Shown: one piece after another, positions 9,553-18,624 of the stretch
Layout of the letters: every line of letters starts with the position of its first letter
Numbering within the stretch: the first letter of the stretch is position 1
Assembly: GCA_016788865.1 (NCBI GenBank)
Contig: JAEUSB010000048.1
Location: 1-64,000 of the forward strand
Reading direction: 5' to 3'
Length of the DNA: 64,000 bases
Source of the DNA: Leptospirales bacterium
GTDB lineage: Bacteria; Spirochaetota; Leptospiria; Leptospirales; Leptonemataceae
The notes under the pieces: generated by a model
The model's database searches: none
What the model was told of the DNA's origin: nothing
Seen by the model: only the letters and a program-made list of their open reading frames with translations
Translations under genes and position numbers: made by a program

Positions 9553-10196
9553 GTCGCATAACGTTTATATACCGGCGCAACCAGGCCGCTTGAGCCGTCT
9601 TCAATAGGAGCCCCGGCCCTCACGGCCACCGGTATCACGCCGGCCCAGACAGATAGCCCCATGTCATCGGGATCATCTATGGGCGGTCCTGTTCTAATTT
9701 TTGCTGAAGCCTCTTCAATGGGCAAAGCAAGAACTGTCGTCCCCTTGAGCTCCTGTGAAGTTGGCGGCCGAGTTACATCCCATCTGCCCGGTGTGACCTG
9801 CTCCATGAACAGGCGCAAGGCTTCGTACTTTTCATTTTCATCCACTACTGTGGCGCGTCCAAACACCATGGCAGAACGATAGTTCACGGAATGATGAAAC
9901 GCCGATCGCGCCAGCACAAGTCCGTCAAGGAGAGTTACGGTCAGGCAAACATCCACACCCTGGGCCAATGTTTTCATCATTCTACTCGCGGCTGAACCGT
10001 GCACGAACAGACGATCGCCGCTGCGCCCATAGGCTGTTGGAACAACGAACGTTTGACCGTGAGCAGCAAAGCCAAGGTGGCAAACCATCCCTTCATCGAG
10101 AATGGAATACAGCGTATCCCGGTCGTAATGACCACGATTGGGGCGGCGCTGCAACTTTGTGCGCTCCGTCACCTCTAGAACTGATTCTGGATTCAT
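9549..10196 (-). CDS. Pyridoxamine 5'-phosphate oxidase-like FMN-binding protein
   Basis: This is a 215-residue protein of the split-barrel flavin-binding fold (PNPOx-like / NimA-like group). An RGHYDRDTLYSILDEG start leads into a core with FVVPTAYGR, HGSAASRMM and SVNYRSAMVFGRA, typical of FMN-binding members. It probably binds FMN or a similar cofactor; the substrate is unknown. The ATG at 10196 is preceded by a near-perfect AAAGGAGGA ribosome site. It is transcribed divergently from a MocR-type regulator, 106 bp apart, which suggests that the PLP-dependent regulator controls it and that it handles a B6-related compound. Confidence 0.8.
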   Translation of the reverse strand: MNPESVLEVTERTKLQRRPNRGHYDRDTLYSILDEGMVCHLGFAAHGQTFVVPTAYGRSGDRLFVHGSAASRMMKTLAQGVDVCLTVTLLDGLVLARSAFHHSVNYRSAMVFGRATVVDENEKYEALRLFMEQVTPGRWDVTRPPTSQELKGTTVLALPIEEASAKIRTGPPIDDPDDMGLSVWAGVIPVAVRAGAPIEDGSSGLVAPVYKRYAT

Positions 10197-10234
10197 AAAT
10201 CCTCCTTTCCGGGTCTCAAACATTAAAGAGCATA

Positions 10235-10288
10235 CACTAAAAGTGGTTCCATTGCTAGTGCCAGTTTCTAAAATATATTGGGACCACT
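10235..10288 (+). promoter_or_regulatory. Candidate MocR operator and promoter in divergent region
   Basis: The 106-bp gap between the oxidase-like gene and the MocR gene holds a short palindrome CACTAAAAGTG (10235-10245). It also holds a spaced inverted repeat, AGTGGTTCC (10242-10250) and GGGACCACT (10280-10288), with one mismatch. A plausible promoter for the MocR gene is TTGCTA (10252-10257), 16 bases, then TATATT (10274-10279). The arms flank this promoter, as expected for an autoregulated MocR site. This is pattern reading only. Confidence 0.4.
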
Positions 10289-10302
10289 TCCAGGGGACAC
10301 CT

Positions 10303-11724
10303 ATGACGAATACCAGGGATGCCTTCATCTACAGGGAAATCTACAACCGTCTGCGATCGGGCATATTGACGGGGCAAATGAAATCGGGAGAGAGGCTTCC
10401 ATCAACAAGGACGCTGGCTGCTCGAATCGGTGTGTCGCGCAACAGCGTGCTGGCTGCCATGGATCAGCTGACCTCAGAAGGATTTCTAGAATCGCGGGCC
10501 GGGAGCGGCACGTTCGTTTCGGAATCGCTAACACGGCTTACTCCGACCACATCCAGGTTGGCCGGAAAGCTATCGCGTCGCGGGAAATTGATCGAAACAA
10601 CTGCAGTGTCAAGACAGCGCCTTGCAACAGGATTCGTCCCATTTACGCCAGGACTGCCGGATCTGAATCGCCTGCCAATGGCCCAGTTTGGTCGAATCCT
10701 CTCACGGCAAACTCGCCTCCTATCACCCGAAGCATTTTCCTACGGACAGGCTGGAGGCTGGCAACCGCTGCGGGAAGCGGTTGCTCTTTACCTGAGGATG
10801 GCGCGGGGTGTTGTCTGCGACACGGATCAGGTATTGATCGTCAGCGGGTCGCAAGCATGTCTCGACTTATGTGCACGCGTCCTGTTTGATCCCGGAGATA
10901 CAATCGGAACAGAAGATCCTGGATACCTTGGAGCGCGCGGCGCGTTCTTATCTGCCGGACTGCGCATAGCCCCGTTGCAGGTTGATGAAGACGGGCTTGT
11001 GGTTTCTCAATTGAGACGCCAACGCGGGATTCGCGGCATCTATGTAACACCCTCGCATCAGTTCCCCCTTGGAGTTACAATGAGCCTTGCCAGGAGACTG
11101 GAGCTGGTGCAACTGGCGGAAAGACAAAATCTCTGGATCATCGAGGACGATTACGATAGCGAATACCGATTTCATGGCAAACCCTTATCGGCACTCCAGG
11201 GATTGGATCGAACCGGGCGCGTCATTTACACCGGTACCTTTAGCAAGGTGCTCTTCCCAGGCTTGAGAATCGGGTATATAGTTGTCCCGCGCAACGCCGT
11301 GGCTGCGTTTGCGCAATGCCATGCCCTGGCAGCCCGGCATGCACCAATTCTTGAACAAGCAGCACTGGCTGAGTTCATGAAGAGCGGTGGATTCTACAGG
11401 CACGTCAGGCAAATGCGCAGCCTGTACAAGGAACGCCAGAGCATACTTGTAGATGAATCCAGAAAACTCAAGGGGCTAATCGATGTTTCTCCGTGTGAAG
11501 CAGGAATGCAGTTAGTGGGTTGGCTCACCAAATCCACCAGGGATGGCGGGAAATTACTCTCCGCGAAGGCCGCACAAATCGGCCTGGACCTCGCGCCAGT
11601 TTCTGATTATGCCCTGAAGCCACAGGATCGCACGGGCTTTCTGCTTGGCTATTCCGGGTTCGGATCGGCAGAAATCAAGCGCGGAATGGGTTTGCTTGAA
11701 CGAGTTTTGAAAGACAACCGGTGA
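10303..11724 (+). CDS. MocR/PdxR-type GntR regulator with aminotransferase-like domain
   Basis: This is a 473-residue MocR-family regulator. It has an N-terminal GntR winged helix (about 8-75; LPSTRTLAARIGVSRNSVLA and GTFV) joined to a fold-type I aminotransferase domain (about 110-470). That domain retains PLP-site features: PSHQFPLG, IIEDDYDSEYR and the lysine in TGTFSKVLFPGLRIGY. Such proteins use PLP or its adducts as an effector. The ATG at 10303 follows an AGGGGA ribosome site; upstream in-frame codons run through the operator region. It is divergent from a pyridoxamine-oxidase-like gene, which is its likely target. Confidence 0.9.
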   Translation: MTNTRDAFIYREIYNRLRSGILTGQMKSGERLPSTRTLAARIGVSRNSVLAAMDQLTSEGFLESRAGSGTFVSESLTRLTPTTSRLAGKLSRRGKLIETTAVSRQRLATGFVPFTPGLPDLNRLPMAQFGRILSRQTRLLSPEAFSYGQAGGWQPLREAVALYLRMARGVVCDTDQVLIVSGSQACLDLCARVLFDPGDTIGTEDPGYLGARGAFLSAGLRIAPLQVDEDGLVVSQLRRQRGIRGIYVTPSHQFPLGVTMSLARRLELVQLAERQNLWIIEDDYDSEYRFHGKPLSALQGLDRTGRVIYTGTFSKVLFPGLRIGYIVVPRNAVAAFAQCHALAARHAPILEQAALAEFMKSGGFYRHVRQMRSLYKERQSILVDESRKLKGLIDVSPCEAGMQLVGWLTKSTRDGGKLLSAKAAQIGLDLAPVSDYALKPQDRTGFLLGYSGFGSAEIKRGMGLLERVLKDNR

Positions 11725-11735
11725 GCCGTCGGAGT

Positions 11736-12605
11736 TTACTTCTGATTCAGGCGCGCTAGAATTTCAGTTTTGATAAGATCAGGCCTGGCCCAGGGTACAA
11801 AGTGATTGAGTCCCGGAACTGTCACAATACGGGCCTGAGGAAGATGTGCTTTCAAAAAATCGGCATTCCCGGGCGGTACCAGCGTATCATCCAATCCCTG
11901 GATTACAGAAACGTCACACTGAATCTTTTGCCACCAGGGAAGAAGCTCGATTAGCTCTTGCTTCAGCGGCAGAATCTCTCGATTTGTTACGTCAAGATCC
12001 TCGGGAAGAATCAGACGCACCGCCCTTAGATCAGCAGCGTTCTGGTACCAGTGAACAACCTCAAGCTCAGGATCAACCGAAGCGGCAACAAAGATCAAAG
12101 CCCGATACTCGCCTGGGTCCAGCATCGCAAGTTTTGCAATGAGTGGTCCACCAAATGAATGACCTATAAGAATCACGCGTCCGCTTCCCTTTTCTTTCAA
12201 AATCGCCTGACGTATTCGCTGTGCCTGTTTCAGCAGAGAAGGTTCTGGTACGCCCGGAGTTGATTTCCCAAATCCCGGGCGATCCACGGAGATCATCCGT
12301 GCTCTGCGGACCAAATCCGGGTCTGTCAAAAATCCTGCAAAGGAATCCCAGGCTCCCGGCGAGCCATGAACAAAGACAAGTAGATCCTGCCCTTCCCCTG
12401 TGCGCATGTAGTGATTGCTTCCATCCAGCTCGTAGGACCTGGAGGCATCCGGGAATTGCTCAAGTACGCGATCGCGATCATTCTGAATTTGATTTGAATA
12501 AGGAAAACAAGAGGCGGATAGCAGCCAGAGCAAGAATGGTGCGATCTGGAGCTTCAGCTGGTTCGCCGGGTGCCTGGATGAATTGTAAATTGTCTGTTTG
12601 TGCAT
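11736..12605 (-). CDS. Alpha/beta hydrolase, probable lipoprotein
   Basis: This is a 289-residue alpha/beta hydrolase. A hydrophobic stretch ends at a Cys (LLSASC), fitting a spirochaetal lipobox, so it is probably exported and lipidated. The hydrolase core has FVHGSPG (oxyanion region), VDRPGFG, the nucleophile elbow GHSFGG, an acid in GLDDTLVPP and the His in GLNHFVPW. The substrate is unknown. The ATG at 12605 follows GGAG; another ATG at 12635, also with GGAG, would add ten residues. It is the last gene after the hydroxyacyl-CoA dehydrogenase and DinB genes, closely spaced on the same strand. Confidence 0.8.
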   Translation of the reverse strand: MHKQTIYNSSRHPANQLKLQIAPFLLWLLSASCFPYSNQIQNDRDRVLEQFPDASRSYELDGSNHYMRTGEGQDLLVFVHGSPGAWDSFAGFLTDPDLVRRARMISVDRPGFGKSTPGVPEPSLLKQAQRIRQAILKEKGSGRVILIGHSFGGPLIAKLAMLDPGEYRALIFVAASVDPELEVVHWYQNAADLRAVRLILPEDLDVTNREILPLKQELIELLPWWQKIQCDVSVIQGLDDTLVPPGNADFLKAHLPQARIVTVPGLNHFVPWARPDLIKTEILARLNQK

Positions 12606-12638
12606 CGAAACTCCAGCGATTTCGATACGTCGCATAGC

Positions 12639-13124
12639 CTAACTCCGGAAGTATTCGATCAGGTCGGTTACGGGCGGTTTGCCCTTGATTCGCCTAATAA
12701 TGGAAGCAGCCTGACCGCGATGGTAGGTGGCGTGATTGGCCACATGCATCAGAATCTGCCAGAGCGGGGTTGTAAAGTCCACGCCCTTCAGGTTTTTGTA
12801 GGAGTGCGCGCGGTTTAAATCAGAGTCAGTTAGGGATTCCAGCAAGGCACGATACTCTGCATGCACGGCCCTTGCTCGTTTGGCGACTGCCGCCCGGTCC
12901 ACAAAGTCGGTGATGGTTGGAAAGGCTGGTGAAACCTCGCCTTGAATTCTGCGCAGCCAGACCTCATCTGCACCGCAAATGTGCGCAAGCTTGTCGCGCA
13001 GGGAACCCGAACCCTTATCGAGCTCACGAAGAAATTCTTCCTCCGTGAAAGCGTCGAGTTCTGCGAGGAAACGTTCCATCGCCCAGGAGTTGTATTTCCA
13101 GAGCGTGCGAATCGTTTCCAGCAT
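12639..13124 (-). CDS. DinB-family protein
   Basis: This is a 161-residue member of the DinB/YfiT four-helix-bundle superfamily. It starts with a WKYNSWAMERFL helix. Three His residues likely bind metal: one in LAHICGADEVWL (about residue 48) and two in LMHVANHATYHRGQ (about 127-137). Members include thiol-dependent transferases and proteins of unknown role. The gene starts 3 bp after the stop of the 3-hydroxyacyl-CoA dehydrogenase gene. The family call is firm; the function is not known. Confidence 0.85.
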   Translation of the reverse strand: MLETIRTLWKYNSWAMERFLAELDAFTEEEFLRELDKGSGSLRDKLAHICGADEVWLRRIQGEVSPAFPTITDFVDRAAVAKRARAVHAEYRALLESLTDSDLNRAHSYKNLKGVDFTTPLWQILMHVANHATYHRGQAASIIRRIKGKPPVTDLIEYFRS

Positions 13125-13127
13125 GGA

Positions 13128-14435
13128 CTAACCTGCGCGAAACAGCTGGCGAAAATCGATCTTGCCGCGAAGCGAGAAGAATGGAGAGCCACTGGCCTTT
13201 GCGAGGAAATCCGGAACTGCGATTTTCTGCTGTTCGATGAACTTGCGAGTTGCGTCAACACCACCAAGCACGTCTACCCATGCGGTTGGTGGAACCCAGT
13301 TAAATCCAAATCCCATTGAGCCATCCACACCAAGAACGTCGGTAACTTCAGGAATCAGAGAGAAAGAATAAGCAATGTAGCGCGCAATGAAATGCCTGAG
13401 CAGATCCGCTTCGCTTCCCTGCGCGGTGAGTACTACTTGACCGAGCTTCTTGTAGTCCGATGCACGAATTGCATTCACGCAATCCGCTTTGAATGGAATG
13501 GATATCTTTTGAAGCGGCTCGTAGTCGCCTTTGGCAATGTTATACACAAACTTGTCACTCGATCCATCCGCTTTCTTCTCGCGGCGATAGAGTCCTTTCC
13601 CGGCTTTGTTTCCCATAGCGCCAGAATCGATCAACTTCTGCATGTAGCCTGGAAGCTTGAATGTTTCATGAGCAGAGTCTTTGGTATTGCTGTAGATGTT
13701 ATCAACGATCGCTTTGTGAACGTCGAGTCCAACGAGATCCACCGTAGCCAGAGGACTCATGGCGCGGCCAGTGAACCCACCCATCAATGCGTCAATGAGG
13801 GCAATGCCACCTTTATCCTGGATCTTTTCAGCGTACTGCGCAGCTTCATTCATCAGCTGAAAACCAATGCGATTGCCAGCGAAGCCGGGCTTATCGTTAC
13901 AAATGATTACGTGGCGAAGCAACGTTTTCGCAAGATACGTTGTCAGTTCCTTTGTAAACGCAGGATCATTCTTTGGCTGAACAATCAGTTCACAGAGAGT
14001 GAGCTTGTATGGAGGATTGAAGAAGTGCGTTCCATAATAGTGCTTCTGCCCGTCCGCATCAAAGGCCGATGCAAGGCGTTCAATTGACAGACCAGAACTC
14101 ACGGTTGAGACGATCGTGCCTGGCTTTCTGGCGGCGGCGATGCGCTTGTTCAGCGGTTCTTTCACTGCATAGTCTTCAGCTACAAGCTCAAACACCCAAT
14201 CGCTTTCAGACACAGCCTTCTCTAAGTCCGCGTCATAGCTACCGGCAATAAATTGCTTCTCAATTACACCGGAACGAACGGAATCGACCGCAGTCTGAAT
14301 CCCCTCTCTGGCTTTGTCCGCGCTCCGGGCCAGCATATGAACTTTGGCTTTTCCAAATGCGGCAACAATGGCGGCGCTGTTTGCACCCATGGTGCCGTTC
14401 GCACCAAGAATTGTGACTGTCTTAATCTCTCTCAT
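13128..14435 (-). CDS. 3-hydroxyacyl-CoA dehydrogenase
   Basis: This is a 435-residue NAD-dependent 3-hydroxyacyl-CoA dehydrogenase, a fatty acid beta-oxidation enzyme that oxidises L-3-hydroxyacyl-CoA. The N-terminal Rossmann domain has [15 protein letters not shown] and the catalytic His in THFFNP. The C-terminal helical domain has [11 protein letters not shown] and [13 protein letters not shown] further part, with [12 protein letters not shown], suggests a partial second dehydrogenase C-domain, as in enzymes that stand alone but keep the FadB-like tail. The ATG at 14435 follows GGAGAG. It heads an operon with DinB and a hydrolase. A thiolase for the next step lies at 50187-51506. Confidence 0.9.
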   Translation of the reverse strand: MREIKTVTILGANGTMGANSAAIVAAFGKAKVHMLARSADKAREGIQTAVDSVRSGVIEKQFIAGSYDADLEKAVSESDWVFELVAEDYAVKEPLNKRIAAARKPGTIVSTVSSGLSIERLASAFDADGQKHYYGTHFFNPPYKLTLCELIVQPKNDPAFTKELTTYLAKTLLRHVIICNDKPGFAGNRIGFQLMNEAAQYAEKIQDKGGIALIDALMGGFTGRAMSPLATVDLVGLDVHKAIVDNIYSNTKDSAHETFKLPGYMQKLIDSGAMGNKAGKGLYRREKKADGSSDKFVYNIAKGDYEPLQKISIPFKADCVNAIRASDYKKLGQVVLTAQGSEADLLRHFIARYIAYSFSLIPEVTDVLGVDGSMGFGFNWVPPTAWVDVLGGVDATRKFIEQQKIAVPDFLAKASGSPFFSLRGKIDFRQLFRAG

Positions 14436-14515
14436 CCTGCTCTCCGGGTCGTTCTGGACAAATGCCCTATGAAGAGGCATCGTCCCGATTTTGCCCATAC
14501 GGTCAAGAATGAAAG

Positions 14516-15346
14516 TCAGGAAGGGATGGGCAGTTCGATTGTGAAAATCGTGGAACTAGCGGCCGAACGGTACTGGATTAAGGTAGAATACTTGATCTCA
14601 AGCGGGAATGGCGCATACCCCTCTTTCAAGAAAAGGACAATACTCCTGAGTCCAGCGCCAAATCCGCCGCCGGCATGATCCTCGGTCTTGTCATAGAGGC
14701 GCACAGAGGCCTCACGCGAGTTCTTCCCGGCGTGCATTAGATCTTCTTTGATCTTATCCAGGTTGTACTCTACACGCTGCTTATCAATAACTGTGATTGG
14801 TGAATTGTTTAGAACATTAATCAAAAGGACATTTCTGTCAGTGCGCGACTTCATCCGCAGAGTCACGTCAATTCGCTTGTTGAATCTTTCCGATAGCGCA
14901 AATGAGTTTGTCTTATGCATCTCGATTAGTTTCAAGATGGATGCAGTAAGGTCAATATTCACCAGATTATATTTCTGTAGAAGGTCCGTCTGATTGTGCT
15001 CAATTGCATAATCAACTTCGCTTTGAACTTTGTCCTGCGTTGCCTGATCTGAACCGAGTTTGTTTTCCGCAACAATGCGCTGCATGAGTGCGTTTCTGAG
15101 CAGCGCCCAGCGATTGTTTGCCTTGTTCGCGTTGTTGATCAGCTCACCGAGTGACCAGAATACAGCCTCTGACAGCAATTCGTGGTTGGAAATTTCCTTT
15201 GTCTGCGCTCCGGACGGATCACGAAAGATACCCATGATAGTTGCGCGAAGTTTCCGCTCCACGCCGGGGATGTAATCTTTGCCGACCGGAATTACATGGT
15301 CTCGACCGAGCAAATCGGGGACGGAGATCGGCTCAGATCCGGTCAT
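14516..15346 (-). CDS. Stand-alone Bergerat (HATPase) signalling protein
   Basis: This is a 276-residue cytoplasmic protein with no sensor or dimerisation domain seen. The N-box is in [21 protein letters not shown] glycine-rich lid is in [17 protein letters not shown], and the chain ends with FTIELPIP, typical of a HATPase_c domain. The long helical insert between the boxes (about residues 75-180) is unusual. It may be a protein kinase or anti-sigma-like ATPase of a partner-switching pathway. The ATG at 15346 follows GAAGGT; longer readings run into the divergent MFS gene. No phospho-His or partner is adjacent. Confidence 0.7.
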   Translation of the reverse strand: MTGSEPISVPDLLGRDHVIPVGKDYIPGVERKLRATIMGIFRDPSGAQTKEISNHELLSEAVFWSLGELINNANKANNRWALLRNALMQRIVAENKLGSDQATQDKVQSEVDYAIEHNQTDLLQKYNLVNIDLTASILKLIEMHKTNSFALSERFNKRIDVTLRMKSRTDRNVLLINVLNNSPITVIDKQRVEYNLDKIKEDLMHAGKNSREASVRLYDKTEDHAGGGFGAGLRSIVLFLKEGYAPFPLEIKYSTLIQYRSAASSTIFTIELPIPS

Positions 15347-15436
15347 ACCTTCATGATTTTCGCCGGTGGGGTGCGTTAAAAGCCTTTTTTGCAAAATTGT
15401 CTGGTTTTGCGAGGCAGTAGGAGAATTTTCGTCTCC

Positions 15437-16738
15437 GTGAATGTACGCAGAAACCGTTGGGTGCTGGTTCAAAGTTTGCTCCTCGATCTCATCGGCTTTT
15501 CCCTCATCTTTCCTGTGGTTCCGCACCTGCTGGAATACTACGTTCACCAATCGACAAATTCCCGAATTGATCAATGGCTCATTCCGGTTATTCGGAACCT
15601 CGAACACCTCCTGCCAGAAAATCGTCCGTCGGCCGAACTCATTGTGCTGCTCGGTGGTGTGCTGGCTTCCGTCTATTCGTTCATTCAATTCGCCGTAGCA
15701 CCCATGTGGGGCCGACTGTCTGACCGAATCGGCCGCAGACCCGTGCTGATACTGACGAGTTGCGGCCTGGCTCTTGCCTACTTCCTCTGGTTTACTTCGA
15801 CGAGTTTTTCTGTATTCTTGCTTTCACGAATTCTTGCGGGACTCATGGCCGGCAACCTGGGCGTAATCTCAGCGGCCATGGCTGACATGACTGACAGTTC
15901 AGAGCGCACAAAAGCCATGGGCTTGCTTGGTGCAACATTCGGAGTCGGCTTCATTCTTGGACCTGTAATCGGCGGCACCGCAGCCTTGCTTGATTTAACT
16001 AAGAGTTTCCCCGCAGTACCCTTCTTGAATCCGTATTCAATGTGTGCGCTCGTGTCGGTACTGATGTCTGTCGGCAGCGCGTTTGTAAATTTCCGCTTCT
16101 TTGCCGAGACACGCACACCCGTCACGCAATCGGAACGGAAACGATACCGCCTGTTCGAGACCGGTACAGATCTACGCGGTGTACCGCATACAATCCTTAT
16201 CATCTTCCTGTTCACAATGTTGTTTTCCGCCTTTGAGTTTTCGATGACATTCTTCTATAAGTTTAGATTCTCCCTGACGCCGGCTCGAATGGGACTGATA
16301 TTCCTGTATCTTGGTGTGCTCCTGGCGATCGGTCAGGGCGGACTTGTCCGTAGAATTGCGCCCATTCTAAAAGAAAAACGCCTGGCATTGCTGGGATTGT
16401 TCCTGATCCCTGTGCCCCTTGCGTTGCTCGGCTTTTCGACCAGCATTGGGTGGTCCCTTCTGGCTCTGGCACCCCTGGCATTGGGGGCGGCATGTATCAG
16501 GCCTGCACTATCGGGACTTGCCAGCCTGCTTTCACCCGCTGATCATCAGGGAGCGGCGCTTGGACTATTCCGCTCTTCCGAATCCCTTGGCCGCGCCATA
16601 GGGCCGCTTGCCGGTGCCTACCTCTACTGGGTATACGATGCACAGATTGCTTACACCGTGCTCGGTTTTCTGATACTCTTGACCGGATTTCTGGCCTTTC
16701 TGGTTCGATCAGGGACAACAGAGCACAAAGTCGCCTAA
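15437..16738 (+). CDS. MFS transporter (TetA-like drug efflux type)
   Basis: This is a roughly 433-residue major facilitator transporter with about 12 membrane helices. The first loop-2/3 signature is GRLSDRIGRRPVLI. A helix-5 antiporter-like motif follows (GATFGVGFILGPVIGG), typical of drug:H+ antiporters. A large periplasmic loop after helix 1 (about 30-75) is longer than usual. The start is uncertain: GTG at 15437 with AGGAG somewhat far upstream is preferred, since TTG codons at 15389 and 15407 add a polar leader. The gene is divergent from the stand-alone HATPase gene. The substrate is unknown. Confidence 0.85.
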   Translation: MNVRRNRWVLVQSLLLDLIGFSLIFPVVPHLLEYYVHQSTNSRIDQWLIPVIRNLEHLLPENRPSAELIVLLGGVLASVYSFIQFAVAPMWGRLSDRIGRRPVLILTSCGLALAYFLWFTSTSFSVFLLSRILAGLMAGNLGVISAAMADMTDSSERTKAMGLLGATFGVGFILGPVIGGTAALLDLTKSFPAVPFLNPYSMCALVSVLMSVGSAFVNFRFFAETRTPVTQSERKRYRLFETGTDLRGVPHTILIIFLFTMLFSAFEFSMTFFYKFRFSLTPARMGLIFLYLGVLLAIGQGGLVRRIAPILKEKRLALLGLFLIPVPLALLGFSTSIGWSLLALAPLALGAACIRPALSGLASLLSPADHQGAALGLFRSSESLGRAIGPLAGAYLYWVYDAQIAYTVLGFLILLTGFLAFLVRSGTTEHKVA

Positions 16739-16751
16739 CGTGTTGCTGTGA

Positions 16752-16792
16752 GTGTCCTGTACTGCGCGGTTTCTCCTGGCAGTACAGGACAC
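16752..16792. repeat. Perfect 14-bp inverted repeat between convergent genes
   Basis: The arms GTGTCCTGTACTGC (16752-16765) and GCAGTACAGGACAC (16779-16792) are exact inverted copies around a 13-base loop. The site lies just after the MFS gene (+) and before the end of the propeller gene (-). It could act as a bidirectional transcription terminator, though no T-tract follows. It could also be a protein-binding palindrome. Confidence 0.7.
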
Positions 16793-16822
16793 CGTTACAT
16801 CGCCAGAGCGGATCAATCCGGG

Positions 16823-17956
16823 CTAGTGCCCCGGTGTAGCGGCAACTCCTGGTGTGAATCGAAAGATCTGATACGGCGAATGGGCTTTCACGTGCGAAGC
16901 GGAGCGAAAAATTACTTCCTGCAAGCTACTGCACGTTACGTACAGGTACCCGTCCGGTCCAAAGGAAAAACCATCCGGCCAACGCAGCTTGTCGCTCTTG
17001 ACCAACGTTTCAATCTTACCGTCAGGCGACATGCGATGAATTGAATCGGACGAAGCATCGGTTATGTATACGTTTCCACGATCATCGGTGGTAATTCCAT
17101 CGGAATCGGTCTTGCGTCCCACAGTTTCCACGGCCCCGGCTATCTGATCCGCATTGTAAGACTCGTCACGCAGGAATTTGGAATCGATACGATACATATT
17201 GGGCGCATTGACCGCCGCGAAGTAGAGGTAACGTCCGTTGCGCTCAAGTGCGATTGAATCCACACCCGGACGAATCGCAAACACCCCAAGTACGAGGAGG
17301 TCGCGATCTCGCACACGGGGGATGTGATCGTGGTCTGCAAGAACTGACGAATGCTTCTCAAGCAGTCGCCTGGCCTTCTTCTGTTCCGTGTCATAGACGA
17401 CGAGCGCTGGAGCCAGGCCAAAGATACTGGCATCTGCAATATAGATCCAGCGGCCGTCAGGCGAAACCTGAAAGTCGTTCAACATGGAACCTCGCGGTGC
17501 AACCTCTCTTGAAAAATCAAACTCATGAACTAAACGATTGTCTTTGATATCATACGCGACGATTCTTGGCTGGCCCATCCCATGGCTTGCGAAATCGAGC
17601 AGCCACAATCTGCCCTGTCTGTCAAGACGCATGGATAGAACACTCTTTGTTCGGGCGCGGTCCTCCGCAGAGGGGGGATACGGTACAGCTGTTCCAGAGA
17701 CAAGTTCCGCCACATTCACCTCCGGTTTTCCTTCTGGATGAAATGTGAAGAAAATCCGTCCGTCGGGTGAAACTGCAATGTTTCCCGGAGGCAGAGGCAA
17801 GTCGGCAACCGTTTCGAGAACGGTTTCATTGAAGATTGGCGGGGTAGCCGGAAGGTGCTCTGCGAGCGTTCCTCCCCCGTAGCGGAGTCGGAGGAATAGA
17901 AAGAGTGCTCCCACCAACAGGAGCAAAGTTAGTAGAACGATCCGGAGTTTTCGCAT
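16823..17956 (-). CDS. Major royal jelly protein-like six-bladed propeller
   Basis: This is a roughly 377-residue protein with one N-terminal membrane anchor (about 3-22) and a periplasmic beta-propeller of the royal-jelly/SMP-30 type. Recurring blade motifs are seen: NIAVSPDGRIFFT, VLSMRLDRQGRLWLLD, NDFQVSPDGRWIYIAD, SDGITTDDRGNVYITD and WPDGFSFGPDGYLYVT. Related proteins are lactonases, dopachrome-converting enzymes or ligand binders. The ATG at 17956 places the anchor at the start; an ATG at 17971 is possible. No operon partner is close; an inverted repeat lies just downstream. Confidence 0.8.
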   Translation of the reverse strand: MRKLRIVLLTLLLLVGALFLFLRLRYGGGTLAEHLPATPPIFNETVLETVADLPLPPGNIAVSPDGRIFFTFHPEGKPEVNVAELVSGTAVPYPPSAEDRARTKSVLSMRLDRQGRLWLLDFASHGMGQPRIVAYDIKDNRLVHEFDFSREVAPRGSMLNDFQVSPDGRWIYIADASIFGLAPALVVYDTEQKKARRLLEKHSSVLADHDHIPRVRDRDLLVLGVFAIRPGVDSIALERNGRYLYFAAVNAPNMYRIDSKFLRDESYNADQIAGAVETVGRKTDSDGITTDDRGNVYITDASSDSIHRMSPDGKIETLVKSDKLRWPDGFSFGPDGYLYVTCSSLQEVIFRSASHVKAHSPYQIFRFTPGVAATPGH

Positions 17957-18023
17957 AACGGAGACAAGCATCCGTGCCAGCAAGGTCAAGACGAATGAAT
18001 CCGGATCACGCCCTGTTTGCTGA

Positions 18024-18503
18024 TTATTTCACGTACTCGATATCCGGATCGCCGTTCTTATCCTGAATTTTTAGCTCACCGTTTTCCATTTGAACCTGCA
18101 TCTTGAACTTCTCGCCCTTTGTGCTGCGAAGTCCGTTTAGCTTACTATCCCGCAGTAAGATTTGGGTGGGTTGCTCCTCGTTTCCAACTACGATAGTCAT
18201 GAAGGGTGCCTTTGCACCAAGCATGACACCATAGCGAAATACCGCCGACCCCCTTTCATCAGAACGAATCGGACGATCGGGCCAGGCACATTCGCCAGGT
18301 TTCAAGTTCTCGAAATTATTTCCTGCGGCCTTTGAGGCTTTGTTGTAATAGATGTCCAGTGATGCCGGACCGGAATTGATCGAGTAGTTGATATGCACGT
18401 TCAGACCAGGCCCCGTCTTGCAGTACATAGCCCAGACCTTAGCTTGTGCGGAGGATGTGGCCACAAGGAGAATAACCAGAAGAAGGATTCTTTTTAATTT
18501 CAT
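18024..18503 (-). CDS. Secreted hypothetical protein
   Basis: This is a 159-residue protein with a clear signal peptide (MKLKRILLLVILLVATSSAQA, cleavage after about residue 21) and a small mature domain. It has two Cys in the mature part (near residues 28 and 72) that could form a disulfide. No family is recognised. The predicted location is the periplasm. It stands alone, 68 bp downstream of the next minus-strand start. Confidence 0.65.
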   Translation of the reverse strand: MKLKRILLLVILLVATSSAQAKVWAMYCKTGPGLNVHINYSINSGPASLDIYYNKASKAAGNNFENLKPGECAWPDRPIRSDERGSAVFRYGVMLGAKAPFMTIVVGNEEQPTQILLRDSKLNGLRSTKGEKFKMQVQMENGELKIQDKNGDPDIEYVK

Positions 18504-18573
18504 TCTCTGAGGCTAGCACCTATGGGCAATGCTTCAACCGATTTTTGAGCGGTATCCGACTGGCCCCCGCAAT

Positions 18574-18592
18574 GCCCGGTCTTCTACCGGGC
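18574..18592. other. Short GC hairpin
   Basis: GCCCGGT (18574-18580) and ACCGGGC (18586-18592) form a perfect 7-bp stem with a 5-base loop between two minus-strand genes. No T-tract is present on either strand. It may help end transcription of the DUF4345 gene or be a structured leader of the secreted-protein gene. Confidence 0.35.
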
Positions 18593-18624
18593 TGAGAGCC
18601 TTAGGGACAAAATAACAAACGAGT

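Noticed and set aside
13392..14087. Plus-strand open frame of 231 codons opposite the 3-hydroxyacyl-CoA dehydrogenase
   Set aside because: It is a shadow of a well-conserved enzyme gene.
18574..18602. A CTGAGAG motif next to a GC hairpin, recalling the TPP riboswitch THI box
   Set aside because: The second conserved half of the TPP aptamer is missing, and no thiamine gene follows on either strand.
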